Both the position numbers and the translations under genes were made by a program. DNA of 64,000 nucleotides. Source: Paracerasibacillus soli (lineage in GTDB: Bacteria > Bacillota > Bacilli > Bacillales > Amphibacillaceae). The notes under the pieces are model-generated. The model searched no databases and was not told the DNA's origin. It saw nothing but the letters and a program-made list of their open reading frames with translations. Below are positions 9,011-19,032 of the stretch, in pieces. The stretch lies in NCBI RefSeq assembly GCF_034006335.1, contig NZ_JAWDIQ010000003.1. One strand, 5' to 3'. Within the stretch, counting starts at the first letter, position 1; each line of letters begins with the position of its first letter.

Positions 9011-9823
9011 GTGAATCTAGAAAAAGAAGCGATGCAAGTCCTAAAACTAACGAGTAGGACGTTTTATATACCGATTAAATTACTGAAAAGTACATTGCGA
9101 GAAACAGTTGCTTCTGCTTACTTATGTATGCGAGCTGTCGATGAAATTGAGGACCATATTACATTAAACCCAGATGTAAAGCAGACATTATTAAGAAGAA
9201 CGAGTGAGCTTCTTTTGGCTGGTCGTCATTTTAATAAAGAGTCGTATCAAGCATTAATTAAGCCGCATGAAGCAGAATTACCAGAAGTAACAAAACGCCT
9301 AGGAGATTGGATTGACTTTTGTCCGGATGGAATAGTAGACCGTGTAACAGAATCTACTAGTATCATGGCAAATGGCATGGCCGAGTGGGTAGAAAAGAAT
9401 TGGCAAGTAGAAACAAAGGAAGATCTCGATAATTATACGTATTATGTTGCAGGGTTAGTCGGTGTGATGCTTTCCGATATTTGGAATTGGTATGATGGCA
9501 CAGAAACAAATCATGAGTTAGCTATTGGTTATGGAAGAGGATTGCAAGCCGTAAACGTATTGCGAAATAAAGATGAAGATGCAGAACGGGGCGTACGTTT
9601 TTTCCCGAACAATTGGACGCGCGCTGATATGTTTGCATATGCTGAAGAAAACTTAGCGCAAGCTGATGAATATATAAAAGATATAAAGACAAAAAATATA
9701 TTACTATTTTGTAAAATTCCATTAGCGTTAGCGAAAAAGACATTGGCTGTATTGAAAAAGGGACAAGAGAAAATGTCGCGTACAGATGTAGAAGAAACGG
9801 TTGAGCAAATTTTAAATGAATAG
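9011..9823 (+). CDS. yisP: Squalene/phytoene synthase family protein (YisP-like)
   Basis: 270 residues with the head-to-head prenyl synthase fold. The first Asp-rich motif is DEIEDH (about residues 43-48). The second region reads NVLRNKDEDAERG, where squalene synthases normally have D in place of the first N of RNKDED. B. subtilis YisP has the same features and was shown to act mainly as a farnesyl diphosphate phosphatase that makes farnesol, not squalene. The N-terminus (TSRTFYIPIKLLK, AYLCMRAVDEIEDH) and the stretch VAGLVGVMLSDIWNWYDG match YisP closely from memory. Start is GTG 9011, seven bases after an AGGAGG. It is a monocistronic unit with its own terminator and no carotenoid genes nearby. 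Confidence 0.85.
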   Translation: MNLEKEAMQVLKLTSRTFYIPIKLLKSTLRETVASAYLCMRAVDEIEDHITLNPDVKQTLLRRTSELLLAGRHFNKESYQALIKPHEAELPEVTKRLGDWIDFCPDGIVDRVTESTSIMANGMAEWVEKNWQVETKEDLDNYTYYVAGLVGVMLSDIWNWYDGTETNHELAIGYGRGLQAVNVLRNKDEDAERGVRFFPNNWTRADMFAYAEENLAQADEYIKDIKTKNILLFCKIPLALAKKTLAVLKKGQEKMSRTDVEETVEQILNE

Positions 9824-9842
9824 CAGCGAAAAAAGAACATGA

Positions 9843-9883
9843 GGACCGATTTCATCTTGGGTAGATGAAATTGGCCCTTTTTT
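9843..9883 (+). terminator. Terminator of the YisP-like gene
   Basis: GGACCGATTTCATC pairs with GATGAAATTGGCCC (9864-9877), followed by six T. Confidence 0.85.
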
Positions 9884-9981
9884 CATGCCAAAATAAGCAT
9901 ATAACGGTCGGCAGAATTTCTTTATGCTTCTGCATGATTATAAGGAGTGTAGTAGTAAATTCTATTTTTTATGCATAAGCA

Positions 9982-10179
9982 CTAGATTTTAATAAATTTA
10001 CTTAATAAAGCACGTAAGCCTAAAAGGATGAGCGCAATAGAGAAAACAATGATGGTGAGGACCCCAATAACGTGAAAAAAGGCTACAATTCCTGCATTAA
10101 TAAATCCAACTGGTTCAATGAGTGTTAAGGCAAAACCCGCAAGAATACTTGCCAAATATAATAATGGCAATTGATTCAT
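9982..10179 (-). CDS. Small two-helix membrane protein, unknown
   Basis: 65 residues, starting MNQLPLLYLASILAG, with two hydrophobic segments (residues 5-25 and 33-57) and a basic end (LLSKFIKI). An AAGGAGGGA motif is placed eight bases before ATG 10179, which favours this start over a longer one at 10242. The family is not recognised. It lies tail-to-tail with the YisP-like gene. Confidence 0.6.
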   Translation of the reverse strand: MNQLPLLYLASILAGFALTLIEPVGFINAGIVAFFHVIGVLTIIVFSIALILLGLRALLSKFIKI

Positions 10180-10281
10180 GTTGCATCCCTCCTTACTACT
10201 TTTAGTATATGAAGGAGGGAGAAACTTGCATGGGTGAACCAATAGTCGTAAAGCAATACATGCTATCCTACTAAGCCCAAA

Positions 10282-10923
10282 TTAAAAACATTGGAAGGAT
10301 ACGATTCGGTTCAAATCTATTCCAAAATAAACCCATCTATTTCGTGACCAACGGAATCCTGCAACCGAGTTTCTTCCAACAAAGGTTGGGAAGAACCAAA
10401 ACGAATCTCTGTTTAGCCAAATATATGTGAAGCGAAAACGGCAACCTCTAATTGCGCCAGAATCTATGGCAAATGCCTGATGTGTTGGTTGTTGTGGTGT
10501 AAAATTAGGCGGTGGTGTAGTAGGCGCCACAGCTGTTCCTCCTGGCTGACTTGGATGCGGCCCCCCTGGTTGACCATGTTGGGGTCCACCCGGCTGCCCT
10601 GGAAAGCTCGGTTGTCCTGGCCACGTTCCTCCAGGATGTGGTCCACCCGTATGACCTTGCCCAGGCCAAGGTCCACCCGGAAATCCACCCGGCTGACCAT
10701 GTCCTGGAAATCCTGTTTGCTGACCAGGAAAGGACTGTCCTCCAGGAGTTAACCAATTCAATACGCGCTCTTGATTAGGATCCATTTCATCCTGCATGTT
10801 ATCATTTTCATGATGGTTCATGAACGTCTGATGTGTATCCCCTGCTTGCGGTGGTGATGGGTACTGCCCATGATTGTAATTCATATTATTGTAATCCATA
10901 TGCGATGTTTCATTATAATTCAT
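10282..10923 (-). CDS. Pro/Gly-rich low-complexity protein with conserved aromatic C-terminal domain
   Basis: 213 residues in three parts. The first ~55 are Asn/His/Met-rich (MNYNETSHMDYNNMNYNH). Residues ~60-135 are built from irregular GQPGG, GGPHPG and WPGQ units. The last ~60 are rich in Phe, Trp and Arg (GCRFRFTYIWLNRDSFWFFP ... RWVYFGIDLNRIVSFQCF). The C-terminal part recurs in Bacillus proteins with Pro/Tyr-rich front ends; I recall no proven function, and a spore or surface role is only a guess. Start ATG 10923 follows AAGGGGGAA. Antisense open frames here are artefacts of the GC-rich repeat. Confidence 0.7.
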   Translation of the reverse strand: MNYNETSHMDYNNMNYNHGQYPSPPQAGDTHQTFMNHHENDNMQDEMDPNQERVLNWLTPGGQSFPGQQTGFPGHGQPGGFPGGPWPGQGHTGGPHPGGTWPGQPSFPGQPGGPQHGQPGGPHPSQPGGTAVAPTTPPPNFTPQQPTHQAFAIDSGAIRGCRFRFTYIWLNRDSFWFFPTFVGRNSVAGFRWSRNRWVYFGIDLNRIVSFQCF

Positions 10924-11063
10924 CGATATTCCCCCTTAAAATGTCTTCTATTCACTATATGGTTGATTTGTCTAGAAAGGGAATGAAATAGTGAAGAATG
11001 GGCGGTCTAATGCCCGTTTTTATTAAAAGGACCACTCAATAATGTTGATTATTAATAAAATGA

Positions 11064-11094
11064 TTGACTCTAACGTTACGTGATAGCTTATTGT
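11064..11094 (+). promoter_or_regulatory. MerR-type promoter/operator (19-bp spacer)
   Basis: TTGACT (11064-11069) and TATTGT (11089-11094) are 19 bp apart, the stretched spacing typical of MerR-activated promoters. The spacer TCTAACGTTACGTGATAG is close to the GACCCTAACGTTGCGTGATTG element recognised by Mta/BmrR-type drug regulators. The regulator encoded just downstream probably activates itself here. Confidence 0.8.
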
Positions 11095-11118
11095 TATTTT
11101 TGAAAGGAGGGAATTTCT

Positions 11119-11855
11119 TTGAAAGTGAAAGAAGTGGCAGAACTTGTTGGTATTAGCGTCAGGACACTGCATCATTATGATGAAATTGGTTTATTAATAC
11201 CAAGAAAGCAAGAAATGACGGGTTATCGATTTTATACAGATGATGATTTGGAAAAGCTGCAGCAAATTTTATTTTATAGAGAGCTTGGATTTTCTCTCAA
11301 AAAAATTAAGGAAATCATAACGAGTCCAAATTTTAATCGTGAAGAAGCGTATACGACACAATTAAGGATGTTAAATAAAAAGCGACATCAACTAAACCAA
11401 ATGATTGCTACTTTAGAAAAAACAATCCAACATATGAAAGGAGAAATTACGATGTCAAATAAGGATAAATTCTTAGGGTTTGACTTTAGTCATAACCCAT
11501 ATGAAGAGGAAGCACGTGAGCGTTGGGGGATAAGGCAATAGATGAATCAAATAAAAGATTAGGTGAAATGTCCCAAGAAGAGAAGAAAGGTTTAGCACAG
11601 GATATGGAAAGCATATTTATAGAATTAGCAAAAATTCGCCATCTATCGCCAGAAGTGAAAGAGGCGCAAGCGACTATTCATGAATGGTATCAATATTTAT
11701 CTAAAATTAATGATTATTCGTTGGATGCATTTAAAGGACTTGGAGAAATGTATGTTGCTGATGAACGTTTTACTAAGAATATCGATAAATTCGGAGAAGG
11801 ACTTGCCAAGTTTATGTGTGAAGCAATGACAATTTATGTTGAGAAGCAGCGCTAA
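11119..11855 (+). CDS. MerR family regulator with TipAS domain (Mta-like), frameshifted
   Basis: About 245 residues. The N-terminal winged helix (VKEVAELVGISVRTLHHYDEIGLL) and coiled coil are MerR-type. The C-terminal ~120 residues (IHEWYQYLSKINDYSLDAFKGLGEMYVADERF) are the TipAS drug-binding domain found in Mta and TipA. The frame breaks near 11526. One extra G in the GGGG of GTTGGGGGATAAG gives ERWGDKAIDESNKRL. TTG 11119 follows AAAGGAGGG. In B. subtilis Mta activates bmr, blt and itself; no efflux pump is directly adjacent here, so the target may lie elsewhere. A terminator-like hairpin follows. Confidence 0.85.
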
Positions 11856-11912
11856 ACCTTTCTACATTATTATAAAATCATGGAAATGTTAGCAAGCGTC
11901 GGACAAATTATA

Positions 11913-11970
11913 GGCTAAGGGACGGAGTGGGTTTTTGAAATTATCCAAGTTCCTTAGCTTATTTGTTTTT
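11913..11970 (+). terminator. Terminator of the MerR gene
   Basis: GCTAAGGGAC pairs with GTTCCTTAGC across a long loop and is followed by a T-rich run (TTATTTGTTTTTTC). Confidence 0.6.
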
Positions 11971-12147
11971 TCATTGGTTTAGCTGATTTTAAAAACCGTC
12001 AAAACTCTCCCATCATGTCGTTTAAAATTTGTGCTTATAAACGATATAAGTTCATGTATTGGCTACGAAAAATCTAATAAGTAAATCGTAAAACTCTTCC
12101 CTTTTTTGATATAATAAAATGAATTGAAATAAAGGAAGAGGATAATT

Positions 12148-13181
12148 ATGTCATTATTAAAGATAGAAAATATAGAAAAGCGAACAGATGGTGCATTATT
12201 ATTTCCGAGTTTTTCTTTAACATTAGATAAGAAAGGTGTCACCGCTATTTATTCTAGTTTGAATGTACGTAAAGTCCTACTTCAGATGTTGATGGGGAAT
12301 GATTCATTAGGCAACGGGCAAATCACTATCCAGGGGATACATGCGTTTGCAGGTGAAAAATTTAATCGAAGGATTGCAGTATTTTTATTAGATGAAGGAG
12401 TGTATGAGCGTTTAACAGTAAAAGCATATTTTAAGTTTTTCCAAAGCATATATGAATCTAGCTATTCGGTGAAGGAAATGCTTCAGTTAACGCAATTAGT
12501 TACGAAACAAAATATTGCCATTAAAAATTTGACTGAATCAGAAAGAAGAAGGGTACATTTTGGGAGAGTTTTATTTCATGATAAGGCAGCAGTATACATA
12601 TTTGAAGAACCAGAATTAAATATAGATATTGAAACAAAGCGAATTTTTATTCATATTGTAGCGCGATTACAAGAGAAGGATAAAGGATCGTCATCCTGAC
12701 AGGTAACATGGAAAGTGCTATTACTTCTGCGGTAAATGTTTACCGTTTGGATGAAAATGGTTTACAAAAAATAGAAACGAGTACCGATATAGAAGAAGAG
12801 AAAAAGGAAGAAGTCGTGGAATCTGAGAAAAAGGATCATACATTTCAGTTTCATAAAGTTCCAACTAAAGTAAATGATAAAATTGTTTTATTTGATCCAC
12901 TTGAAATTGATTACATAGAAAGTGTAGATGGACAAACTTTATTACATATTAAAGGAGAAACATTTCCGACAAACTTCACATTAAATGAATTGGAAAATAG
13001 ACTAACCCATTTTGGCTTTTTCCGATGTCATCGTTCATATATCGTAAATTTACAAAAAGTAAGAGAAGTTATTACATGGACACGTAATAGTTTTAGTTTG
13101 CGTTTAGAAGATGTTTCTAAATCAGAAATCCCATTATCCAAGACAAAAATGGGGCAATTAAAGGGAATGTTAGGCCTGTAA
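12148..13181 (+). CDS. Degenerate ABC ATPase domain fused to LytTR DNA-binding domain (transcriptional regulator), frameshifted
   Basis: About 344 residues after joining. Residues 1-180 align with an ABC ATPase in layout, but the Walker A site is lost (AIYSSLNVRKVLLQML where GxxGxGKT is expected), the signature is LTESERRRVHFGRVLF, and a Walker B-like VYIFEEPELNID remains. An acidic/basic linker (EEEKKEEVVESEKKD) leads into a LytTR domain (DKIVLFDPLEIDYIESVDG ... FRCHRSYIVNLQKVREV). The frame changes near 12688. One extra A in GGATCG gives GIVILTGNMESAITSA, a normal D-loop-side continuation. Fusions of this kind occur in other Bacillus next to ABC-2 exporters. Here too an ABC ATPase and permease follow, which it probably controls. 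Confidence 0.8.
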
Positions 13182-13286
13182 AACACTCCATTCATCCCTT
13201 TTATTACTCTTTTCATCAAAAATATACTGTTTTTCAGTTTATTTTCCTCTATCTTATATGTAGATGCAAACGACAGGAGGAAAGTA

Positions 13287-14136
13287 ATGTTGGAAAAATT
13301 TCTGAAGTAAATCAGTTAGAAAAGGTGTTTGGTAATCAGACTGCGTTAGATGAAGTGAACTTTCAAGTAGCAAAAGGAGAAATTTTTGGATTTTTAGGTC
13401 CGAGTGGATCTGGAAAAACGACGACAATTAAAATATTAACAGGCCAATTAGCCCCAACATCCGGTGAAGCGAATATTTTTGGTGTATCAACATCAATATT
13501 AAAAAAGGGAGAATATCGAAAAAGGATAGGTGTACTAACAGATAATAGTGGATTATACACGCGATTATCCATTTATGATAATTTGAAATTATATTGTAAT
13601 TTATACGGTGTACCAATAACTCGTATTCAAGAAGTTTTAAATATGGTCAATTTGGAACAAGAGCAAAAGAAAATTGTTTCCAAACTCTCAAAAGGGATGT
13701 TACAACGGGTAACGCTAGCTCGGACTTTGTTACATGAACCGGATTTACTGTTTTTAGATGAACCGACATCAGCATTGGATCCTGTGAATTCTCAACATAT
13801 TCATGAAGGTTTAAAACGGCTAAATGAAAAGGGGACGACGATATTTTTAACGACACATGATATGGCGGAAGCGGAGTTATTATGCAATCGTGTTGCCTTT
13901 TTACACCAGGGGGAAATTCAATTACAAGACGAGCCAAAAGTTTTACGCAGACAATTTTCCGATTCTACTGTCACAGTTTTATTAAAGAACGGGAACAACT
14001 GCGTTTGGCAAGTGATAATAGTGGAGCAGATACAATCTATCAATATATGAAAAATAATGAAATCGTATCGATTCATTCAAATGAGCCAACACTTGGGGAT
14101 ATTTTTGTAGAAATTACGGGGAGGAAATTAGTATGA
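13287..14136 (+). CDS. ABC transporter ATP-binding protein, two apparent frameshifts
   Basis: About 283 residues with intact motifs: Walker A LGPSGSGKTT, signature LSKGM, Walker B LLFLDEPTSALD and switch histidine in TTHDMAE. ATG 13287 follows GGAGGAAAG; one extra A in the GGAAAAATT run joins MLEKISEVNQLEKVFGNQ. A second change near 13990 joins the body to a C-terminal regulatory tail ending in GDIFVEITGRKLV. The stop overlaps the permease start as ATGA, so the two are translationally coupled. The short tail ending and the ABC-2 partner suggest an exporter of the CcmA/drug or peptide type. Confidence 0.84.
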
Positions 14137-14841
14137 CTTTTTCAGCAAAAAGAATGTATGCTATTTTTGAAAAGGATTTAAAGGACTTATCGAAAAATTT
14201 ATATGTATCTACCACTTTTTTGCTCCCGGTTGTTTTAGCTTTCTTTATCGGAAAATGGATGTGTTGACTTTAGGTTCGCAATATTTGATTATTAATTTAG
14301 TATTTGTTTCTATCACATTTTTCATTCAGTGTGCAGTTATTGCAGAGGAAAAGAGAAAAATACATTGCGGGGATTAATGCTCTCACCTGCATCTTTACCT
14401 GAAATATTAAGTGGAAAAAGCCTAGTTAGTTTATTGCTTACAACGATTACGTTATTGTTATGTATTACAGTGTTGGACTATAAGCCTGCGAATATTGCTT
14501 TAGTTGTACTCGCATTTTTTATATCAAGCTTATTTTATATTGCATTGGGGACACTAGTTGGATTGCTGTCCAGAACAGTGATTGAGGCATCTGTTTTTAT
14601 GCTACCAGTTATGGTTGTGTTTGCATTTGGTCCACTTATGGAATCTGTCATGGAAAACTATCCAATGCTTAGATTTTTAAATTACTTTCCGGGCACCCAA
14701 TTAATGGAGATAGCGAGTAAGGTACAAGACGGGGCTGGATTTACTGCAGTTAGCTTACATTTTGGTTGGATTCTAGCGTGGTTTGTAGGTACTGCGATAT
14801 TGACTGTATTTGTTTATCGAAAAAGGGAAATGGATTCGTAA
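14133..14841 (+). CDS. ABC-2 type permease, two apparent frameshifts
   Basis: About 236 residues with six membrane segments in the ABC-2 pattern: a short cytoplasmic lead (MTFSAKRMYAIFEKDLKDL), a cytoplasmic loop with the family motif IAEEKEKNTLRGLMLSPAS, then four closely packed helices. Breaks near 14257 (A lost from GGAAAAATG) and 14349 (A lost from GAAAAGAG) disappear on restoring one base each. The AEEKExxTL loop is the ATPase coupling element. With the LytTR-fusion regulator it forms a three-gene unit ended by a strong terminator. Confidence 0.82.
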
Positions 14842-14851
14842 ATTATTTTCA

Positions 14852-14890
14852 TGGAAAAACGAGTAATCAAATTTAATTACTCGTTTTTTC
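14852..14890 (+). terminator. Terminator of the LytTR-ABC unit
   Basis: AAAAACGAGTAAT pairs with ATTACTCGTTTTTT; it has a T-run on both sides and may act in both directions. Confidence 0.85.
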
Positions 14891-15057
14891 TATTTATAAA
14901 TGAATTTCTTATGTTTCCATGTTTATCAATGAAGATAGCAAAGCCATTTCCAAGTCTTATATTCATGGTAGCTGCATAACAAGAATAGCTACTTTATCTT
15001 TTATAAAGCACTTTTTATGCATCGATGTTTTGGAATCTGAGCACAGGATATTTTGTT

Positions 15058-17088
15058 TTACATCGAGAGTTCTTTATCCAAAAACGCAAAGAAATCAACC
15101 CATTCGTCAATAATTTTTGAAATTGGCTTTCCATGACCATGCCCAGCCTTTTCTTCTAATCGTAAAACAACACGCGTATTTGGATCCGCTTTTTCATTCA
15201 ATGTCGCAGCAAATTTGAGTGCATGGCCTGGAACAACTCTATCATCACTTTCCGCCGTTGCAATGAGCACCGGTGGATATTGTTCACCATCTTGTACATT
15301 GTGTAAAGGCGAATACGCATACAAAAACGGGAAATGCTCTGGATTTTCCGCACTACCGAATTCTGGTATCCAATAACGTCCAATTGTAAACTTATGATAA
15401 CGTAACATATCAATAACAGGAACACGGCAAATAACTGCTCCAAATAAGTCAGGTCGTTGCACCATGCAGGCAGCTACAAGTAAACCACCATTAGAACCAC
15501 CCATAATGGACAACTTATTCTCATTTGTATAGTTATTTTCAATCAACCACTCACCGGCAGCAATAAAATCATCAAATACATTTTGTTTATTTTCTAAAAT
15601 GCCATCTTTATGCCAGTCTTCACCGTATTCATTACCACCACGTAAGTTCGCTACCGCATATACGCCACCTTTCTCTAGCCATCTTAAAATGGCTGGATTA
15701 AATGCAGGGGTTAGACTAATATTAAACCCACCATAACCGTATAAAATAACTGGATTTTCTCCATTTAAAGATAGATCCTTTGGTTTTGTAACAAACATCG
15801 GTATTTTTGTGCCATCTTTTGAAGAATAAAAAACTTGAATCGTTTCAAAGGCATCTGTTTCAACGAGTAGTTGTGCTTTTTCTAATACATTCAATTGATC
15901 AGTTTGTACATTGTATTGGTAAATCGTCGTCGGACTTAAGAAGGATGTCATGCCAAAATAAATAACCTTATCCTCTTTATTCACCTGTATATCCGTAATG
16001 GAGCCAATTTCCAATAATTTTATTCGCCTCACATGCTCTCCCGTTTTGTTATATACATGTAGTTGATGATGTGCGTCATGTAAATACGCAATGATAAATT
16101 CGTCATCAATTGCTTTAATAAAATCAATAACGTCTTCTTGCTCAGGTATGACTTCTACCCAATTCTCACGTTTCTGGTTTATTTAAATCAATCGTGATAA
16201 TTCGTCCATTTGGGGCCCCTAAATCAGTTTGAAAATAGAAAGTTGTTCCTTCGTTCGTAATGTAGTAGTAGGCTGCATCCCCGGCATCTAATAATCTTAT
16301 AAACGGATCACTAGAGTGAAGTGATTTTATGTACAATCTATTTTCGTTTGCTGTTCCTAGAAAAACATAGAGTCCAATATATGCGCCATCGTCTGTGATG
16401 AATGGGGAAAAGTCAAACTCCTTATCTTCTGGTTGTTCATGTACTAATATGTCTTCTTCCTGCTTAGTTCCAATGCGATGGAAATAAACACGACTATATT
16501 TACTTTCATCTTCAGGAGCTACTGTTCCAGGTTCTGGAAAGCGACTGTAATAGAATCCGGAATGATCAGGGGACCAAGCAATATTCGTAAATTTAATAAA
16601 TTCAATTAGGTCATCCAAATCCTCGCCGGTGTTAATATTACGCACTCGTATTTCTTGCCAGTCACTACCGTGTTTAGATATGGCATAAGCTAATAGTTGT
16701 CCATTTTTACTCATTGCATGGTTGGCTAAGGCGACTGTTCCATCATCACTGAATTCGTTTGGGTCAATGATAACAACGGGATCATGTTCTTCCTCACGCA
16801 TATATAAGACTGCCTGATTTTGCAAGCCGTCGTTTTGCAAGTAAAACAAACGTTTGTTTATCATTTTTGGAACATAGTATTTTGAATAATCATGTAGTGT
16901 TTCTAACCGTGTTCTATCTATAACTTTGTTCGGTGCTGAAGAGAAATAGTTTGCACATTTTTCATCCATGTGAGACACCCACTCTTTTGTATCTGATGAT
17001 AAGGGGTCCTCTAACCACCTGTATGGGTCAGCTACTTTTGTACCATGGAAGTTTTCTATAATATTATCTTTTCTAATGATAACTTCAT
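15058..17088 (-). CDS. Prolyl oligopeptidase family serine peptidase (S9A), two apparent frameshifts
   Basis: About 676 residues, the family's usual size. The N-terminal segment (NFHGTKVADPYRWLEDPLSSDTKEW) and the beta-propeller are followed by the alpha/beta hydrolase domain with Ser in GGSNGGLL, Asp in ESDDRVVPGHA and His in KAGHGHGKP, the complete triad. ATG 17088 follows GGAGG; restoring one A gives MKVIIRKDNIIENFHG. A second change near 16170 (three A where two are expected) gives NKPERENWVEVIPEQ. These enzymes cut short proline-containing peptides in the cytosol; no signal peptide is seen. It is monocistronic. Confidence 0.88.
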
Positions 17089-17186
17089 TTTCCTCCTAAC
17101 TATTTATGTGTGTATATTTCTAATTATTGTAATTGTGACTAAACCTAGTTTAACACAATTTGTAATAGCCGGAATATAAAAGGCAC

Positions 17187-17220
17187 AAAAAAGGTTTCGT
17201 TCCGTAATTTGGAACCAAAC
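17187..17220 (-). terminator. Terminator of the PAP2 gene
   Basis: On the minus strand AGGTTTGGTTCC-AAATTAC-GGAACGAAACCT is followed by TTTTTTG. Confidence 0.85.
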
Positions 17221-17224
17221 CTGT

Positions 17225-17925
17225 TTATCTGACCTTATTATGTCTTCTCACTTTAGAACGAATGGATTGGTGTTGCTTTGTCGGCAATTGAATGACAACT
17301 GTTTTATTACTACTTTTTGCTGTCTTTCTTTTCATAGAAATGAATACAAGCGTACTATAAATGACGGAGACGATTAAAATAGATGCAATGACATCTAGGA
17401 TAACATGTTGTTTTATCAAAACAGTTGATAAAATAATCGATAACCCCATAGTTTGAATAAAAATGGTGTTTAGTATATGTTTCTTTTTAATGTGAATGGA
17501 CCCAATCATGATCATAAATGTTGTTAAGACGTGAATGCTTGGAAAGCAATTTAATGGTGCATCATTTGCATAAATATTTCGTACAAGGTCAAAGAAAAAC
17601 CCGTTGCCTACAAGTTCTGTCTAGTGACAGTAGTTTGGAAAAAAATATAACATAAGAAACAAATTATCTCGGCAATTACAATCGTCACAATAGAATGGAT
17701 GTAAACACGCGTATTTTTATACCAAAAGTAAATTAAATAACAAAATACAAATGCATACCAAAGGATATATGGGATAACAAAAATTGGGACAAACGGGATG
17801 TAGTCATCGATCGGTATTGCGATATTCGTTGCTTTACTAGGCAAATCATTAATATAATTGTACACAATGCCCAAAATCGGAAAAACCAATAAAAGTAGTA
17901 AACTAGGAATTTTTCTCTTTATCAT
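17225..17925 (-). CDS. PAP2 family membrane phosphatase, apparent frameshift
   Basis: About 233 residues with five to six membrane helices. The phosphatase motifs are split by a frame change near 17628: TRP, then PSIH in LNCFPSIHVLTT, then S-x6-H-x3-D in STVLIKQHVILD. Restoring one C (CAGAAC to CCAGAAC) gives TRPELVGNGFFFDLVRNIYAND, a normal continuation. PSIH in place of PSGH is common in the inositolphosphotransferase-like branch of the superfamily. The C-terminus is basic (SKVRRHNKVR). Probable role is dephosphorylating a lipid phosphate at the outer membrane face; the substrate is unknown. Confidence 0.82.
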
Positions 17926-18016
17926 CGTATGCTCCTAAAATATTCGTTTTTTAATAGATTGCTAATGTATCATATAGTTTCGAATTGTTTGTTGCAACTC
18001 ATCCCGTACACTAGAC

Positions 18017-18768
18017 CCAAACTGTTCAGTAGTGAAAACTTGCCTCACTAATATCGCTCAGGAAAAACACTGCGCTTTCCGCGGGCGGCTGATGAGCCTC
18101 GGGCCAACAGGACGTTGGTCATGAAGGCGTAGCGACAGGACGTCGCGTTCTTAGCCTTCCATCCCTATGACGCACTGCGGGTCTCACCTAGGCCGAGCGA
18201 AGAACACGACGTTCTAGTGTCGGCATTGGTCGCAGGACGTGACCGATCTTAGCCGACCTCCCGCAGGACAAGGAACGCTTCGGCAGCATGACATCGTACG
18301 AGGAAAAGACGTTTTATCTTTTTCGAGTCTCCGTGTTTTTCCTCCGCTGGTGTAGGTATCTTTCATTACGAATTGATTGTCTATTATTTATATTAGATGA
18401 CCTAGACTAGACTAGCGTAGGCAGAATACGTAGACTCCTCAAAAATGCAAAAAAAAATGCATTTTATCGTGCGATGCTTCGCTGTCGTGGCCTTCCTTAT
18501 CCTGCGGGAATAGCAACAGGTGAACGCAGGGCTAAGTTCACCACGTCCTGTGGTAACGCCTGCGCTAGCACGTCCTGTGCGTCGGAAACCCCACAGGAAA
18601 CAATTTAAGGAGGGCCGACTAAATCCGGCCTTTGCGGCCAACGTCGGCATACCCCAGTGTTGGGCAAGGCCGTGCCGCGGAAAGCGAAGTATTCTGCCGA
18701 AGCGGGGGAATCAGCAGTATCTTCAATAAATATAAGTAAATTAACAGGCACGTTACGAGACAGTTTGG
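18017..18768. repeat. Hairpin-rich mosaic element, copy 2 (inverted relative to copy 1)
   Basis: Ends CCAAACTGT (18017-18025) and ACAGTTTGG (18760-18768). Hairpins with constant loop and variable paired stems: CCAAC-AGGAC-GTTGG (18104-18118), GCGAC-AGGAC-GTCGC (18132-18146), AGAAC-ACGAC-GTTCT (18201-18215), GGTCGC-AGGAC-GTGACC (18228-18244), ACCAC-GTCCT-GTGGT (18540-18554), GCAC-GTCCT-GTGC (18568-18580), and an ATCCT loop near 18499. Compared with copy 1 the central ~70-115 bp differ, the outer ~100 bp near 18680-18740 have been replaced, and about 90 bp missing from copy 1 are present. Open frames here are shadows of the palindromes. Confidence 0.8.
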
Positions 18769-18913
18769 TTCTATTGTCTGTGTCATCGTTCAATACAAAA
18801 TACTGCTCATAGTTTACCACAAATAATCATGGATAAAAATAGTTTTCCATTGTTTCGACCATCCTTTTAAATTAGAAGACAAACATGATTGGATCAGACA
18901 GTGAAAAATGAAT

Positions 18914-18966
18914 AAACCGTATGAAATCATGGCCCATAAACCTTGATTTCATACGGTTTTATTTGT
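18914..18966 (-). terminator. Terminator of the chemoreceptor gene
   Basis: AAACCGTATGAAATCA and TGATTTCATACGGTTT form a 16-bp stem with flanking A and T runs; it lies after the leftward chemoreceptor. Confidence 0.8.
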
Positions 18967-19032
18967 ATCTGAGATTAAAGCTGACTCCGTTATCTTTTTA
19001 TGTCTTAAACTCGTTAAAAAGAAGGATGCAGT

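Noticed and set aside
10464..10778. Four overlapping open frames opposite to or shifted from the Pro/Gly-rich gene
   Set aside because: GC-rich repetitive sequence suppresses stops in all frames; only the 10923 start has a ribosome site and a conserved C-terminus.
18402..18820. Open frames resembling those at 5.1-5.5 kb
   Set aside because: Same repeat element in reverse; protein-like similarity comes only from the repeated DNA.
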